Below, one piece after another: positions 5,754-13,075 of a stretch of DNA of 14,236 nucleotides; position 1 is the stretch's first letter, and every line of letters begins with the position of its first letter. The notes below the pieces were generated by a model, which was given only the letters and a program-made list of their open reading frames with translations, was not told where the DNA came from and searched no databases. This DNA comes from Ruminococcus sp. UBA3286 (GTDB taxonomy: Bacteria > Bacillota > Clostridia > Oscillospirales > Ruminococcaceae). The stretch spans positions 12,728-26,963 of the forward strand of contig DETO01000091.1 in assembly GCA_002362135.1 (NCBI GenBank). Direction: 5' to 3'. Position numbers and translations under genes: made by a program.

Positions 5754-7844
5754 ATGGAAAAAATTACTGATTACTTTGGTTCAATGGTATTCGATGACAG
5801 AGTTATGAAAGCTCGTCTTCCCGAAAAAGTTTATAAAAGTCTCAAGGAAACTATCGACAAGGGTACTCCTCTCGACGCTTCCGTTGCAGATTCAGTTGCG
5901 GCTGCAATGAAAGACTGGGCTATCGAGCATGGCTGCACCCATTATACGCACTGGTTCCAGCCTCTTACAGGTCTGACGGCTGAAAAGCACGACAGCTTTA
6001 TCACGCCTGCTCCCGACGGAAGAGTTATCATGGAATTTTCGGGCAAAGAACTCGTTAAGGGCGAACCCGACGCTTCATCGTTCCCCTCCGGCGGACTTCG
6101 CGCAACTTTTGAAGCAAGAGGCTACACGGCTTGGGATCCAACTTCATACGCGTTCATCAAGGACGGCACGCTCTACATTCCAACAGCATTCTGTTCATAC
6201 ACGGGCGAGGCTCTCGATAAGAAAGTTCCCCTGCTTCGCTCCATGGACGCTATCAATAAGCAGGCTCTCCGCATTCTGAAACTTTTCGGAAACGACAAAG
6301 TTCAGGTCGTCAAGACTTCCGTAGGCCCTGAACAGGAATATTTCCTCGTTCCCGCTGAACTTTACGCGCAGAGAAAAGACCTTATCATGAGCGGACGTAC
6401 TCTTTTCGGAGCAATGCCTCCTAAGGGTCAGGAACTTGAAGATCATTATTTCGGTTCTATCAAGCAGAAAGTTTCCGAATATATGGCTGATCTCGACAAG
6501 GAATTGTGGAAACTGGGAATCCTTGCAAAGACAAAGCATAATGAAGTTGCTCCTGCTCAGCACGAACTTGCTCCGATTTACAGCACAACAAATATCGCTA
6601 CCGATCATAACCAGCTTACCATGGAAGTAATGCAGAAAGTTGCAAAAAAGCACGGTCTCGTATGCCTGCTTCATGAAAAGCCATTCGCAGGCGTCAACGG
6701 TTCGGGCAAGCACAATAACTGGTCTATCTCTACAGATACGGGCGTAAATCTTCTTTCACCCGGCGAAACTCCTCACGATAACGCGCAGTTCCTGCTGTTC
6801 CTTGCTGCTGTTATCAAGGCTGTTGACGATTATCAGGATCTCCTCCGTCTTTCAGTTGCAACAGCAGGCAACGATCATCGTCTCGGCGCAAATGAAGCTC
6901 CTCCTGCCGTTATCTCGATATTCCTCGGCGACGAACTTACAGCCGTACTCGACGCGATCGAAAAAGATATTCCCTACGACGGCGCTAAAAAGGAAAGAAT
7001 GCAGCTTGGCGTTGATGTTCTCCCGAAATTCCGCAAGGATACTACTGACAGAAACAGAACTTCTCCTTTCGCCTTTACGGGCAATAAATTTGAATTCCGT
7101 ATGCTGGGTTCTTCCAACAGCATTTCATGCGCTAACATTCATCTTAATGCAGCTGTTGCGGAGGTTTTGAAGCAGTTTGCGGACGAACTTGAAAAGGCTG
7201 ACGATTTCAACGCTGCGCTCCATGAGCTTATCAAGAGAACTATCAAGGATCATAAGCGCATCATCTTCAACGGCAACGGCTATGACGACGCATGGATAGC
7301 AGAAGCCGAAAAGCGCGGTCTTATGAATCTCAAAACTACCGCCGATGCAATGCCTCATATCTGCGATAAGAAAAACGTCGATATGCTTACGTCTCACGGC
7401 ATTTTCACCGAAGCTGAGATCTACTCTCGCCGTGATATCATGCTCGACAACTATGTAAAGGCTGTAAACATCGAGGCTCTGACAATGATCGACATGGCGC
7501 GCAAGGAAATCATTCCTGCCGTTACTAAATTTACGGCTGATACCGCTTCCGCTGTTGCTGTCAAGAACGAAGTTGTATCAGTAGCCTGCAAATATGAAAA
7601 GCGACTTATTACTATGCTTTCCGACCTGATCGACGAAATGGACGAAGCTGCTTCCGCTCTTGAAGGAGCAGTTGCCGAATTGAAATCGTATGAAGACGCA
7701 GTATCCGCTTCAGAGTTTGTACGCGACAGCATTCTTCCAAAAATGGACGCTCTCCGCGCCGCCGCCGATAAAGCCGAAACTGTTACGGCTGAGGATTACT
7801 GGCCTTTCCCGACTTACGACAAGCTTCTCTTCGGCGTTAAATAA
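5754..7844 (+). CDS. glnN: Glutamine synthetase, type III (GSIII)
   Basis: Makes glutamine from glutamate, ammonia and ATP. At 696 residues it has the length of the large GSIII class, not the ~450 of GSI. Motifs: FPSGGLRATFEARGYTAWDP near the N-terminus (a GSIII signature), GPEQEY (191-196, metal-binding glutamates), KHNEVAPAQHE (261-271), FAGVNGSGKHNNWS (Gly316-His320 region), and NDHRLGANEAPPAV (373-385). The helical C-terminal region is that of GSIII. AGGAG precedes the ATG, only 15 nt after pyrG, so the two are almost certainly cotranscribed. It closes the amt-pyrG-glnN run and is followed by a strong hairpin. GSIII enzymes are typical of Bacteroidetes, cyanobacteria and Ruminococcus-like Clostridia. 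The symbol glnN follows common use for GSIII. Confidence 0.97.
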   Translation: MEKITDYFGSMVFDDRVMKARLPEKVYKSLKETIDKGTPLDASVADSVAAAMKDWAIEHGCTHYTHWFQPLTGLTAEKHDSFITPAPDGRVIMEFSGKELVKGEPDASSFPSGGLRATFEARGYTAWDPTSYAFIKDGTLYIPTAFCSYTGEALDKKVPLLRSMDAINKQALRILKLFGNDKVQVVKTSVGPEQEYFLVPAELYAQRKDLIMSGRTLFGAMPPKGQELEDHYFGSIKQKVSEYMADLDKELWKLGILAKTKHNEVAPAQHELAPIYSTTNIATDHNQLTMEVMQKVAKKHGLVCLLHEKPFAGVNGSGKHNNWSISTDTGVNLLSPGETPHDNAQFLLFLAAVIKAVDDYQDLLRLSVATAGNDHRLGANEAPPAVISIFLGDELTAVLDAIEKDIPYDGAKKERMQLGVDVLPKFRKDTTDRNRTSPFAFTGNKFEFRMLGSSNSISCANIHLNAAVAEVLKQFADELEKADDFNAALHELIKRTIKDHKRIIFNGNGYDDAWIAEAEKRGLMNLKTTADAMPHICDKKNVDMLTSHGIFTEAEIYSRRDIMLDNYVKAVNIEALTMIDMARKEIIPAVTKFTADTASAVAVKNEVVSVACKYEKRLITMLSDLIDEMDEAASALEGAVAELKSYEDAVSASEFVRDSILPKMDALRAAADKAETVTAEDYWPFPTYDKLLFGVK

Positions 7845-7865
7845 GACATCTACTTTTCTCCCCAT

Positions 7866-7899
7866 AAGCGCTCTCGTTGTTTTTTCAATGAGAGCGCTT
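7866..7899 (+). terminator. Terminator after glnN
   Basis: AAGCGCTCTCGTTG (7866-7879) pairs with CAATGAGAGCGCTT (7886-7899), 14 bp with one G-T wobble, around a TTTTTT loop. The downstream tract is short (TTTATAT), so termination may be partial. Confidence 0.75.
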
Positions 7900-8019
7900 T
7901 ATATCGCTGAATTAATTTTGCGATATATAACAAGCTAATTGAAAAATTCACCAAAAGTTTTCATATAAAAACACAAAAATGCTTCATTTCATAGAAAATA
8001 AAAAAAACGGGATTTTTTC

Positions 8020-8048
8020 TTGAATTTTTTCGTTAATTGTGCTATAAT
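8020..8048 (+). promoter_or_regulatory. Sigma-A promoter of the permease-kinase unit
   Basis: -35 TTGAAT (8020-8025), 17-nt spacer, -10 TATAAT (8043-8048). The start is predicted near 8055, leaving a leader of about 75 nt with two competing weak hairpins (8058-8098). A GGAGG site (8116-8120) precedes the permease ATG. Confidence 0.8.
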
Positions 8049-8130
8049 TCGATTTGGTTCTTCATAAATCTATCACAAAAGTCAAGACTTGTGAAGAAAA
8101 AAATAAGACTCGAACGGAGGTTTTTTTCAA

Positions 8131-9483
8131 ATGTTAGCAGCACAAATTTTTGCTGTCATCATATTCATTGCGATGTTTCTGATGATCGTTCTGGATAAGA
8201 TCGAACGGCACTATGTAACTCTTGGGTGCGGTCTTCTAACTCTCGTTATCGTTTTCGGTATCTGCATGAGAGACGGAGGCGCGATCTTGAATACTATTGC
8301 TGTAAAAAATTTCATAAAGCCCGATTTCTGGTATCAGGTCACCGAAAGCGAAAGCAAAGGTATCAACTGGGCTACTATCGTCTTTATTGCAGGCATGATG
8401 ATCATGGTAGAAGGCATGGCTAAAGCAGGTTTCTTCCGCTGGCTCTGCATGAAGATAGCATTCCTTGTAAAATGCAAGACCATTCCGATATTCATCACAT
8501 TCATGGTCATGTCGGCAGTTCTTTCAATGTTTATCGACAGCATCACGGTAATCATGTTCCTTGCTGCCGTAACTATCGAATTGGCGCAGCTTCTGAAATT
8601 CAATCCCATTCCCATGATACTTTCAGAAATTTTCTGCGCTAATTTAGGCGGTTCCGCTACAATGTGCGGCGATCCGCCCAACATCATCGTCGGCACTTCG
8701 CTTGGATATTCATTCTTCGACTTTCTCACAAATACAGGCTTATGTGCAGGTATCTGCCTTATATTCACTATCGTATTCTTCTTTTTCGCATTCAGAAAAG
8801 ATCTCCGCTCCACAAACGGCGAAGCTGTAGATATTTCCAAACTCCCCGCTCCTTCAACTGCTATTACCAATAAAAAGGATTTCGTTATAAGCTGCATTAT
8901 CTTCGCTCTTGCAGTTATCCTGCTCGTTTCCCATTCCGCAACTCACCTTACTGTTGCAACAATAGGAACGATCATAGCGGTAATCACTCTCGCAACTGCC
9001 GGAAAAGACGCTTTCACGCTTCTGAAAAAAGTCGATTACAAAACTCTTGTATTCTTTATAGGTCTGTTTATCGTCGTAGGCGGACTTGAAGAAACCGGAA
9101 TTCTTGAATACATAGCTGATTTTATCGGCAAGATAAGCGGCGGAAACGCATATATAATGGTTGCTATCATTCTGTGGATCTCGGCTATTGCCAGCGCTTT
9201 CGTCGACAATATTCCTTTTGCCGCGACTATGGTTCCCGTTATTATCAGCCTTGCAAATTCTTCCGGCGTTCCCACAAGCACTCTTGCATGGACTCTTTCG
9301 ATCGGAACGGATATCGGCGGCAGCGCAACTCCTATCGGAGCGTCCGCAAACGTTGTCGGAACATCTGTTGCAGCTAAAAACGGATATCCCATCAGCTGGG
9401 GAAAATACTGCGCAAAACTCGCCCCTGCAACCATAATCGTACTTGCAATTTCAACTGCATACATTTTCTTCAGATACTTATAA
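8131..9483 (+). CDS. SLC13/ArsB-NhaD superfamily permease
   Basis: A 450-residue integral membrane transporter with about 11-12 predicted segments. It shows the two-fold arrangement of this superfamily: GGSATMCGDPPNIIVGTS (Asp181 region) in the first half is echoed by GGSATPIGASANVVGTS (396-412) in the second. Each half also has an intramembrane acidic motif (MFIDSITVIMFLA; FVDNIPFAATMVPVI). The N-terminus begins with a hydrophobic segment and lacks a cleaved signal. Members move anions such as dicarboxylates, sulfate or arsenite, or exchange sodium and protons; the substrate cannot be read from the sequence. No arsenic genes are nearby. It has its own promoter and ends 14 nt before the kinase-like gene, so the two form an operon. 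Confidence 0.9.
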   Translation: MLAAQIFAVIIFIAMFLMIVLDKIERHYVTLGCGLLTLVIVFGICMRDGGAILNTIAVKNFIKPDFWYQVTESESKGINWATIVFIAGMMIMVEGMAKAGFFRWLCMKIAFLVKCKTIPIFITFMVMSAVLSMFIDSITVIMFLAAVTIELAQLLKFNPIPMILSEIFCANLGGSATMCGDPPNIIVGTSLGYSFFDFLTNTGLCAGICLIFTIVFFFFAFRKDLRSTNGEAVDISKLPAPSTAITNKKDFVISCIIFALAVILLVSHSATHLTVATIGTIIAVITLATAGKDAFTLLKKVDYKTLVFFIGLFIVVGGLEETGILEYIADFIGKISGGNAYIMVAIILWISAIASAFVDNIPFAATMVPVIISLANSSGVPTSTLAWTLSIGTDIGGSATPIGASANVVGTSVAAKNGYPISWGKYCAKLAPATIIVLAISTAYIFFRYL

Positions 9484-9497
9484 TAGGAGGTCAAGAT

Positions 9498-10097
9498 ATG
9501 TCACAAATTATTATTTCAGTCGGAAGAGAATTCGGAAGCGGCGGACGCGTTATCGCTGAGGCTCTCGCTGAAAGATTCGAGCTTCCAATTTACGACCGTC
9601 ATCTCATCACCGAGATCGCCAACAAAACAGGCATGACCGCCTCCGAGATCGAAAAGCTTGACGAAGCTCCGAAATCACGCCTGACTTCCCGTCGGGTACG
9701 CGGTTTCAGCAACTCAATCGAGGATAATATTGCGGATATGCAGTTCGATTTTCTCCGTAAAAAAGCTGAAAGCGGCGAATCTTTCGTTGTTGTCGGCAGA
9801 TGCTCCGAATCGAAACTCCGCGATTTCGACGGTCTTGTATCGCTTTTCATAATCGGCGATATGGATGAAAAAATCAAGCGAATTACAAAGCTCTATGAAA
9901 TGAGCGAATCCGAAGCGAAGCTCTTCATTGAGAAGAAGGATAAAAAAAGAAAGCGCTATCACAACTATCATGTCGGACTTCACTGGGGCGATTCCCGTCT
10001 GTACGATCTGACAGTAAACAGCAGCCGTCTCGGTATCGATAAAACCATCGATTTCCTTGAAGATTACGTAAAAGCGCGTATAAACGCTCAGAAATAA
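9498..10097 (+). CDS. Cytidylate kinase-like family protein
   Basis: A 199-residue soluble P-loop protein of the cytidylate kinase-like family common in Clostridia. The N-terminus IISVGREFGSGGRVIAEAL corresponds to the nucleotide loop, followed by the family's YDRHLITEIA segment, VVVGRCSE, a basic lid-like stretch (KKDKKRKRYHNYH) and a C-terminal region (YDLTVNSSRLGID). The classical Walker A lysine (GxxxxGKS/T) is absent, as I recall for this family, so its nucleotide-binding mode and substrate are uncertain; calling it Cmk would go too far. AGGAGG lies upstream of the ATG, and the gene starts 14 nt after the permease stop. The pairing hints at a regulatory role for the transporter, which is inference. 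Confidence 0.85.
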   Translation: MSQIIISVGREFGSGGRVIAEALAERFELPIYDRHLITEIANKTGMTASEIEKLDEAPKSRLTSRRVRGFSNSIEDNIADMQFDFLRKKAESGESFVVVGRCSESKLRDFDGLVSLFIIGDMDEKIKRITKLYEMSESEAKLFIEKKDKKRKRYHNYHVGLHWGDSRLYDLTVNSSRLGIDKTIDFLEDYVKARINAQK

Positions 10098-10101
10098 TTC
10101 A

Positions 10102-10128
10102 AAAACCTCCCGTTTTTCGGGAGGTTTT
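10102..10128. terminator. Bidirectional terminator between the kinase-like gene and glmS
   Basis: AAAACCTCCCG (10102-10112) and CGGGAGGTTTT (10118-10128) form a perfect 11-bp stem with a five-base loop. T tracts exist on both strands, and the site sits between two convergent genes, serving both. Confidence 0.93.
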
Positions 10129-10140
10129 CTTTATATCAGA

Positions 10141-11979
10141 TTATTCAACAGTAACGCTCTTAGCGAGATTTCTGGGCTTGTCAACATCGAATCCCTTAGC
10201 TACAGAAACATAATAGCCAAGCAGCTGAAGCGGAATTACCGAGAGACTTCCCGCAAAATGGGGATCTGTCTGCGGAATATATACCGTGAAATCAGCAAGA
10301 TCTTCCATGCTGTAATTTCCGTAAGTAGTAAGTCCCATAAGCGACGCGCCGCGGCTCTTGACCTCCACCATGTTGCTTACGGTCTTTTCATACAATTCAG
10401 GCTGAGTCAACACGCCAATAACGGGAATCCCGTTTTCGATAAGGCTGATAGGACCATGCTTAAGTTCACCTGCCGCATATGCCTCTGAATGAATATAGCT
10501 TATCTCCTTCATCTTAAGGCTGCCCTCAAGACCGATCGCATAATCTATTCCTCTGCCGATAAAGAATGCGTCCTTACAAGCGGCAAGCTTATTTGCATAC
10601 CACTGAATACGTTCCTTATCTTCAAGAATCTTCTCTATCTTGCCGGGGATAGTATCGAGTTCGGAAAGGAGTTCGTCATATTTAGCCTGCTCCATTTCTC
10701 CTCTTGCAAAAGCAAACTGGATAGCAAGAAGATAACCTGCAATAAGCTGAGTGCTGTACGCCTTTGTAGTTGCAACGGAAATCTCAGGGCCTGCAAGGGT
10801 ATAAAATACGTTATCGGCTTCACGCGCGATAGAAGAACCTACAACATTAACGATTCCCATAGTCTTTACGCCGTTATCCTTAGCCATTCTCAATGCGGCA
10901 AGGCTGTCCGCGGTTTCGCCTGACTGACTGATAATTATTACCAAACTGTCTTCCATAAGTTTCATTTTCCTGTAGCGGAATTCGGAAGCAAGTTCAACAC
11001 GAACGGGAATAGTAGTAAAATCTTCTATAACATACTGAACAGCCATTCCGACATGATAAGCAGAACCGCAGGCAACGATATAGATCTGACGGATTTTTTT
11101 CATTTCCTCATCGCTCAGACCGATCTCGCTGAATGTGATCTTGCCGTCCTTGACAACAGAATTGATCGTATCTCTGATAACCTTGGGCTGCTCGTGAATC
11201 TCCTTGAGCATGAAATGTTCATAACCGCCCTTTTCGGCAGCTTCGGCGTCCCACTTGATCTCAACCAGTTCCTTGCTGATCTCCTCGCGGTCGATATCGT
11301 AAAAAGTCACGTTGCCCTTTGTAAGTTTCGCGATCTCCATATTACCGATATAGTAAACGTTTCTTGTGTATTTCAGGATAGCGGGAACATCAGAAGCGAC
11401 ATATGTTTCGCCGTTGGCGATGCCGATTATCATAGGGCTGTCCTTACGTGCGGTATAAATTTCGCCTGCATAATCTTTAAACATTACGCAGAGAGCGTAC
11501 GAACCTCTGATTCTGATCATCGCCCGCGCGATAGAATCAACAGGGCCAAGATTATACTTTTTATAATAGTAGTCGATCAGCTTAACTGCAACTTCCGTAT
11601 CGGTCTGCGATTTGAAGCTATAACCGCTTTTTGTAAGCTTTTCGCGAAGTTCCTGATAATTCTCAATAATTCCGTTATGAACGGCGATAACGGAATTATC
11701 GTCGCTTTCATGGGGATGAGCGTTAAGTGTAGACGGCTCACCGTGAGTAGCCCAGCGGGTATGTCCGATACCGCAGCTTCCGTGAACGGCGTCACCGTTA
11801 TTCGTCATTTTTTTAAGAACCTCCAGCTTGCCCTTCGCCTTTATAACGGCAGTTTCCGCCTCTCCGTCGCGAACTGCAATGCCGGCTGAATCGTATCCTC
11901 TGTATTCAAGCTTTGAAAGACCGTCCAAAAGAACCGGAGCGGCCTGTGCATTACCGGTAAAACCAACAATTCCACACAT
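10141..11979 (-). CDS. glmS: Glutamine-fructose-6-phosphate aminotransferase (isomerizing)
   Basis: Makes glucosamine-6-phosphate from fructose-6-phosphate and glutamine, the entry to peptidoglycan and amino-sugar synthesis, in the cytoplasm. The 612 residues match the family. The start is ATG at 11977-11979, because it puts the nucleophile Cys at position 2 (MCGIVGF) and has AGGAGG 9 nt upstream; an upstream in-frame ATG at 12003 would bury the cysteine. The glutaminase domain shows LEYRGYDSAGIAV, HTRWATHG (72-79) and HNGIIEN (101-107). Two sugar-isomerase domains follow, with CGSAYH (304-309), SQSGETADS (351-359) and HSEAYAAGELKHGPISLIE. The end LAKSVTVE is the canonical GlmS C-terminus. 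It is monocistronic, with its own promoter and the shared terminator at 10102-10128. Confidence 0.98.
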   Translation of the reverse strand: MCGIVGFTGNAQAAPVLLDGLSKLEYRGYDSAGIAVRDGEAETAVIKAKGKLEVLKKMTNNGDAVHGSCGIGHTRWATHGEPSTLNAHPHESDDNSVIAVHNGIIENYQELREKLTKSGYSFKSQTDTEVAVKLIDYYYKKYNLGPVDSIARAMIRIRGSYALCVMFKDYAGEIYTARKDSPMIIGIANGETYVASDVPAILKYTRNVYYIGNMEIAKLTKGNVTFYDIDREEISKELVEIKWDAEAAEKGGYEHFMLKEIHEQPKVIRDTINSVVKDGKITFSEIGLSDEEMKKIRQIYIVACGSAYHVGMAVQYVIEDFTTIPVRVELASEFRYRKMKLMEDSLVIIISQSGETADSLAALRMAKDNGVKTMGIVNVVGSSIAREADNVFYTLAGPEISVATTKAYSTQLIAGYLLAIQFAFARGEMEQAKYDELLSELDTIPGKIEKILEDKERIQWYANKLAACKDAFFIGRGIDYAIGLEGSLKMKEISYIHSEAYAAGELKHGPISLIENGIPVIGVLTQPELYEKTVSNMVEVKSRGASLMGLTTYGNYSMEDLADFTVYIPQTDPHFAGSLSVIPLQLLGYYVSVAKGFDVDKPRNLAKSVTVE

Positions 11980-11988
11980 TGATAGTGT

Positions 11989-11994
11989 CCTCCT
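11989..11994 (-). promoter_or_regulatory. Ribosome binding site deciding the glmS start
   Basis: AGGAGG on the minus strand, 9 nt before the ATG that leaves Cys at position 2. Confidence 0.85.
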
Positions 11995-12018
11995 ATTCCG
12001 CATAATATATGCATCTTT

Positions 12019-12048
12019 ATTATATCACACAATTGCGGCATATGTCAA
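12019..12048 (-). promoter_or_regulatory. Sigma-A promoter of glmS
   Basis: Minus strand: -35 TTGACA (12043-12048), 18-nt spacer, -10 TATAAT (12019-12024). The start near 12012 leaves only about 33 nt of leader, too short for the glmS ribozyme. Confidence 0.85.
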
Positions 12049-12182
12049 GTTTAAAAACGACTAATTTTATGGCTTTATCATTTACTTTTTTATAATGTGT
12101 TCACATACTATGCAAAACCATGCAAATAAATCAACACAAAATATTCGACATAGCAGTTGAAAAAATCTGTTCAAAAACTCCC
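12049..12182. other. AT-rich gap between two divergent promoters
   Basis: No gene or strong structure seen. ATGCAAA occurs twice 10 bp apart (starting 12110 and 12120), which could be a small operator or chance. Confidence 0.4.
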
Positions 12183-12212
12183 TTGACATTTCAAGCGATA
12201 ATCTGCTATAAT
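12183..12212 (+). promoter_or_regulatory. Sigma-A promoter upstream of the DUF2798-like gene
   Basis: -35 TTGACA (12183-12188), 18-nt spacer, -10 TATAAT (12207-12212). The start is predicted near 12219, about 250 nt before the next ATG. Confidence 0.8.
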
Positions 12213-12240
12213 TTATTTGTAAAATCTATGCGTATAATGG

Positions 12241-12283
12241 TTCAGCATGAAGTAATTAAGGTTGCTTTGTGCTGAATTTTTTT
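12241..12283 (+). terminator. Early hairpin with T tract in the DUF2798-like leader
   Basis: TTCAGCA (12241-12247) pairs with TGCTGAA (12270-12276); inside, AAGTAA and TTGCTT form another 6 bp around hexaloop TTAAGG. Seven T follow (12277-12283). It looks like an intrinsic terminator about 60 nt after the predicted start, either an attenuator or the end of a small RNA. The loop does not fit the A-n-n-G pattern of the nitrogen leaders. Confidence 0.75.
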
Positions 12284-12443
12284 GAGCCTGTTTAGTATCT
12301 CGATGTGTGCAGATTTTCGAGCGGATTTTTCAACTGACAAGGAGAAAAGCCGCAGGAATGCTGACGCATTTCAAGGTTGTTCGACGAATTTCAGGTGGAA
12401 AATCTGCCAAAAAGATGTGCGCATAGAGATACTAAACAGGCTC
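12284..12443. repeat. ~160-bp element with perfect 18-bp terminal inverted repeats
   Basis: GAGCCTGTTTAGTATCTC (12284-12301) and GAGATACTAAACAGGCTC (12426-12443) are exact inverted repeats. Inside, GCAGATTTTC (12309-12318) and GAAAATCTGC (12398-12407) form a second perfect 10-bp pair, and AATGC/GCATT a small central hairpin. The left edge touches the T tract of the terminator. No transposase is encoded, and no clear target duplication is seen beyond possibly TT. It could be a miniature inverted-repeat element or a large structured leader RNA. Only one copy is present in this window. Confidence 0.75.
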
Positions 12444-12458
12444 TTACGCGCAACAGAA

Positions 12459-12464
12459 AAGGAG
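12459..12464 (+). promoter_or_regulatory. Ribosome binding site of the DUF2798-like gene
   Basis: AAGGAG 8 nt before ATG at 12473. It rejects the longer in-frame start at 12377, which would translate through the inverted-repeat element. Confidence 0.85.
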
Positions 12465-12472
12465 TTATCACC

Positions 12473-13015
12473 ATGCCAAAAAATCAATTTCAGCGAATGA
12501 TCTTCGCCTTGCTAACCGTTATCGTTACGGTTCACGCATTCGTATTTTTCAGCCTTTACGTTGTAAACGGAAGCACATTTCTCGCTCTGAATCCCGACGC
12601 CCACGGAGTTATCGATGCAATAAACAAAATGGGCGGCGTGTATATGTGCGGAAAATCAGTACCGATATGGACTGTCATTCTTGTGGAATTCGTATTCGCT
12701 TACACTCTGGAATGCGTTATCGGCAGCCCATGTTCATTCAAACTCGCCTGCAAAGTTTTCAACCCACAGGAAGATCACCCAGTATTATTCGAGACTGCAA
12801 TAATCTGCGCCACAGTCGGAATCATGTGTCCTGCAATGAGCTTTATCGCGGCATTTTTGTACTATCCATATTATGAGGGCTTCAATTTACTTACTCTTCT
12901 CGCAAACTGGCTGAAACTCGTATGCTTCAACTTTCCATTTGCGCTTCTTTCGCAATTATTTTTCATTCAGCCATTCATACGCACAGTTTTCAAGACTATC
13001 TTCAAAGAACGCTAA
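12473..13015 (+). CDS. DUF2798-like small membrane protein
   Basis: A 180-residue predicted integral membrane protein of unknown function. The N-terminus MPKNQFQRMIFALLTVIVTV resembles DUF2798-type proteins of Firmicutes, and the internal pattern fits: a segment near the middle (VPIWTVILVEFVFAYTLE), then FKLACKVFNPQEDHPVLFE, then CPAMSFIAAFLYY. About four membrane segments are visible (residues ~9-30, ~63-83, ~103-127, ~140-160). The start at 12473 has a good ribosome site. The gene is alone between its promoter and a bidirectional terminator; its leader carries a terminator-like hairpin and the inverted-repeat element, so expression may be low or conditional. Family assignment rests on remembered patterns, not an alignment. 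Confidence 0.75.
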   Translation: MPKNQFQRMIFALLTVIVTVHAFVFFSLYVVNGSTFLALNPDAHGVIDAINKMGGVYMCGKSVPIWTVILVEFVFAYTLECVIGSPCSFKLACKVFNPQEDHPVLFETAIICATVGIMCPAMSFIAAFLYYPYYEGFNLLTLLANWLKLVCFNFPFALLSQLFFIQPFIRTVFKTIFKER

Positions 13016-13033
13016 AAAAGAATTTAAATCTAA

Positions 13034-13070
13034 AAATCCCGAAAGCGATTTAAAACCGCTTTCGGGATTT
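13034..13070. terminator. Bidirectional terminator between convergent genes
   Basis: AAATCCCGAAAGCG (13034-13047) and CGCTTTCGGGATTT (13057-13070) form a perfect 14-bp stem with a 9-nt loop. The minus-strand side continues into a T run; the plus side has a weaker TTTGTTAATTATT. Confidence 0.9.
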
Positions 13071-13075
13071 GTTAA

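Noticed and set aside
9498..10097. True cytidylate kinase (cmk)
   Set aside because: The nucleotide loop lacks the usual lysine, and the sequence fits the kinase-like family better.
11053..11889. Plus-strand 278-codon frame over glmS
   Set aside because: Shadow of the glmS reading frame with no ribosome site or motif.
11980..12003. Longer glmS start at 12003
   Set aside because: It would put eight residues before the catalytic cysteine, which must become the N-terminus; AGGAGG points to 11979.
12241..12276. Third ANTAR-type site before the DUF2798-like gene
   Set aside because: Its hexaloop is TTAAGG, which lacks the A at position 1.
12358..12423. 22-codon reading frame inside the inverted-repeat element, and the in-frame extension of the next gene from 12377
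   Set aside because: No well-spaced ribosome site; the frames look like by-products of the element.
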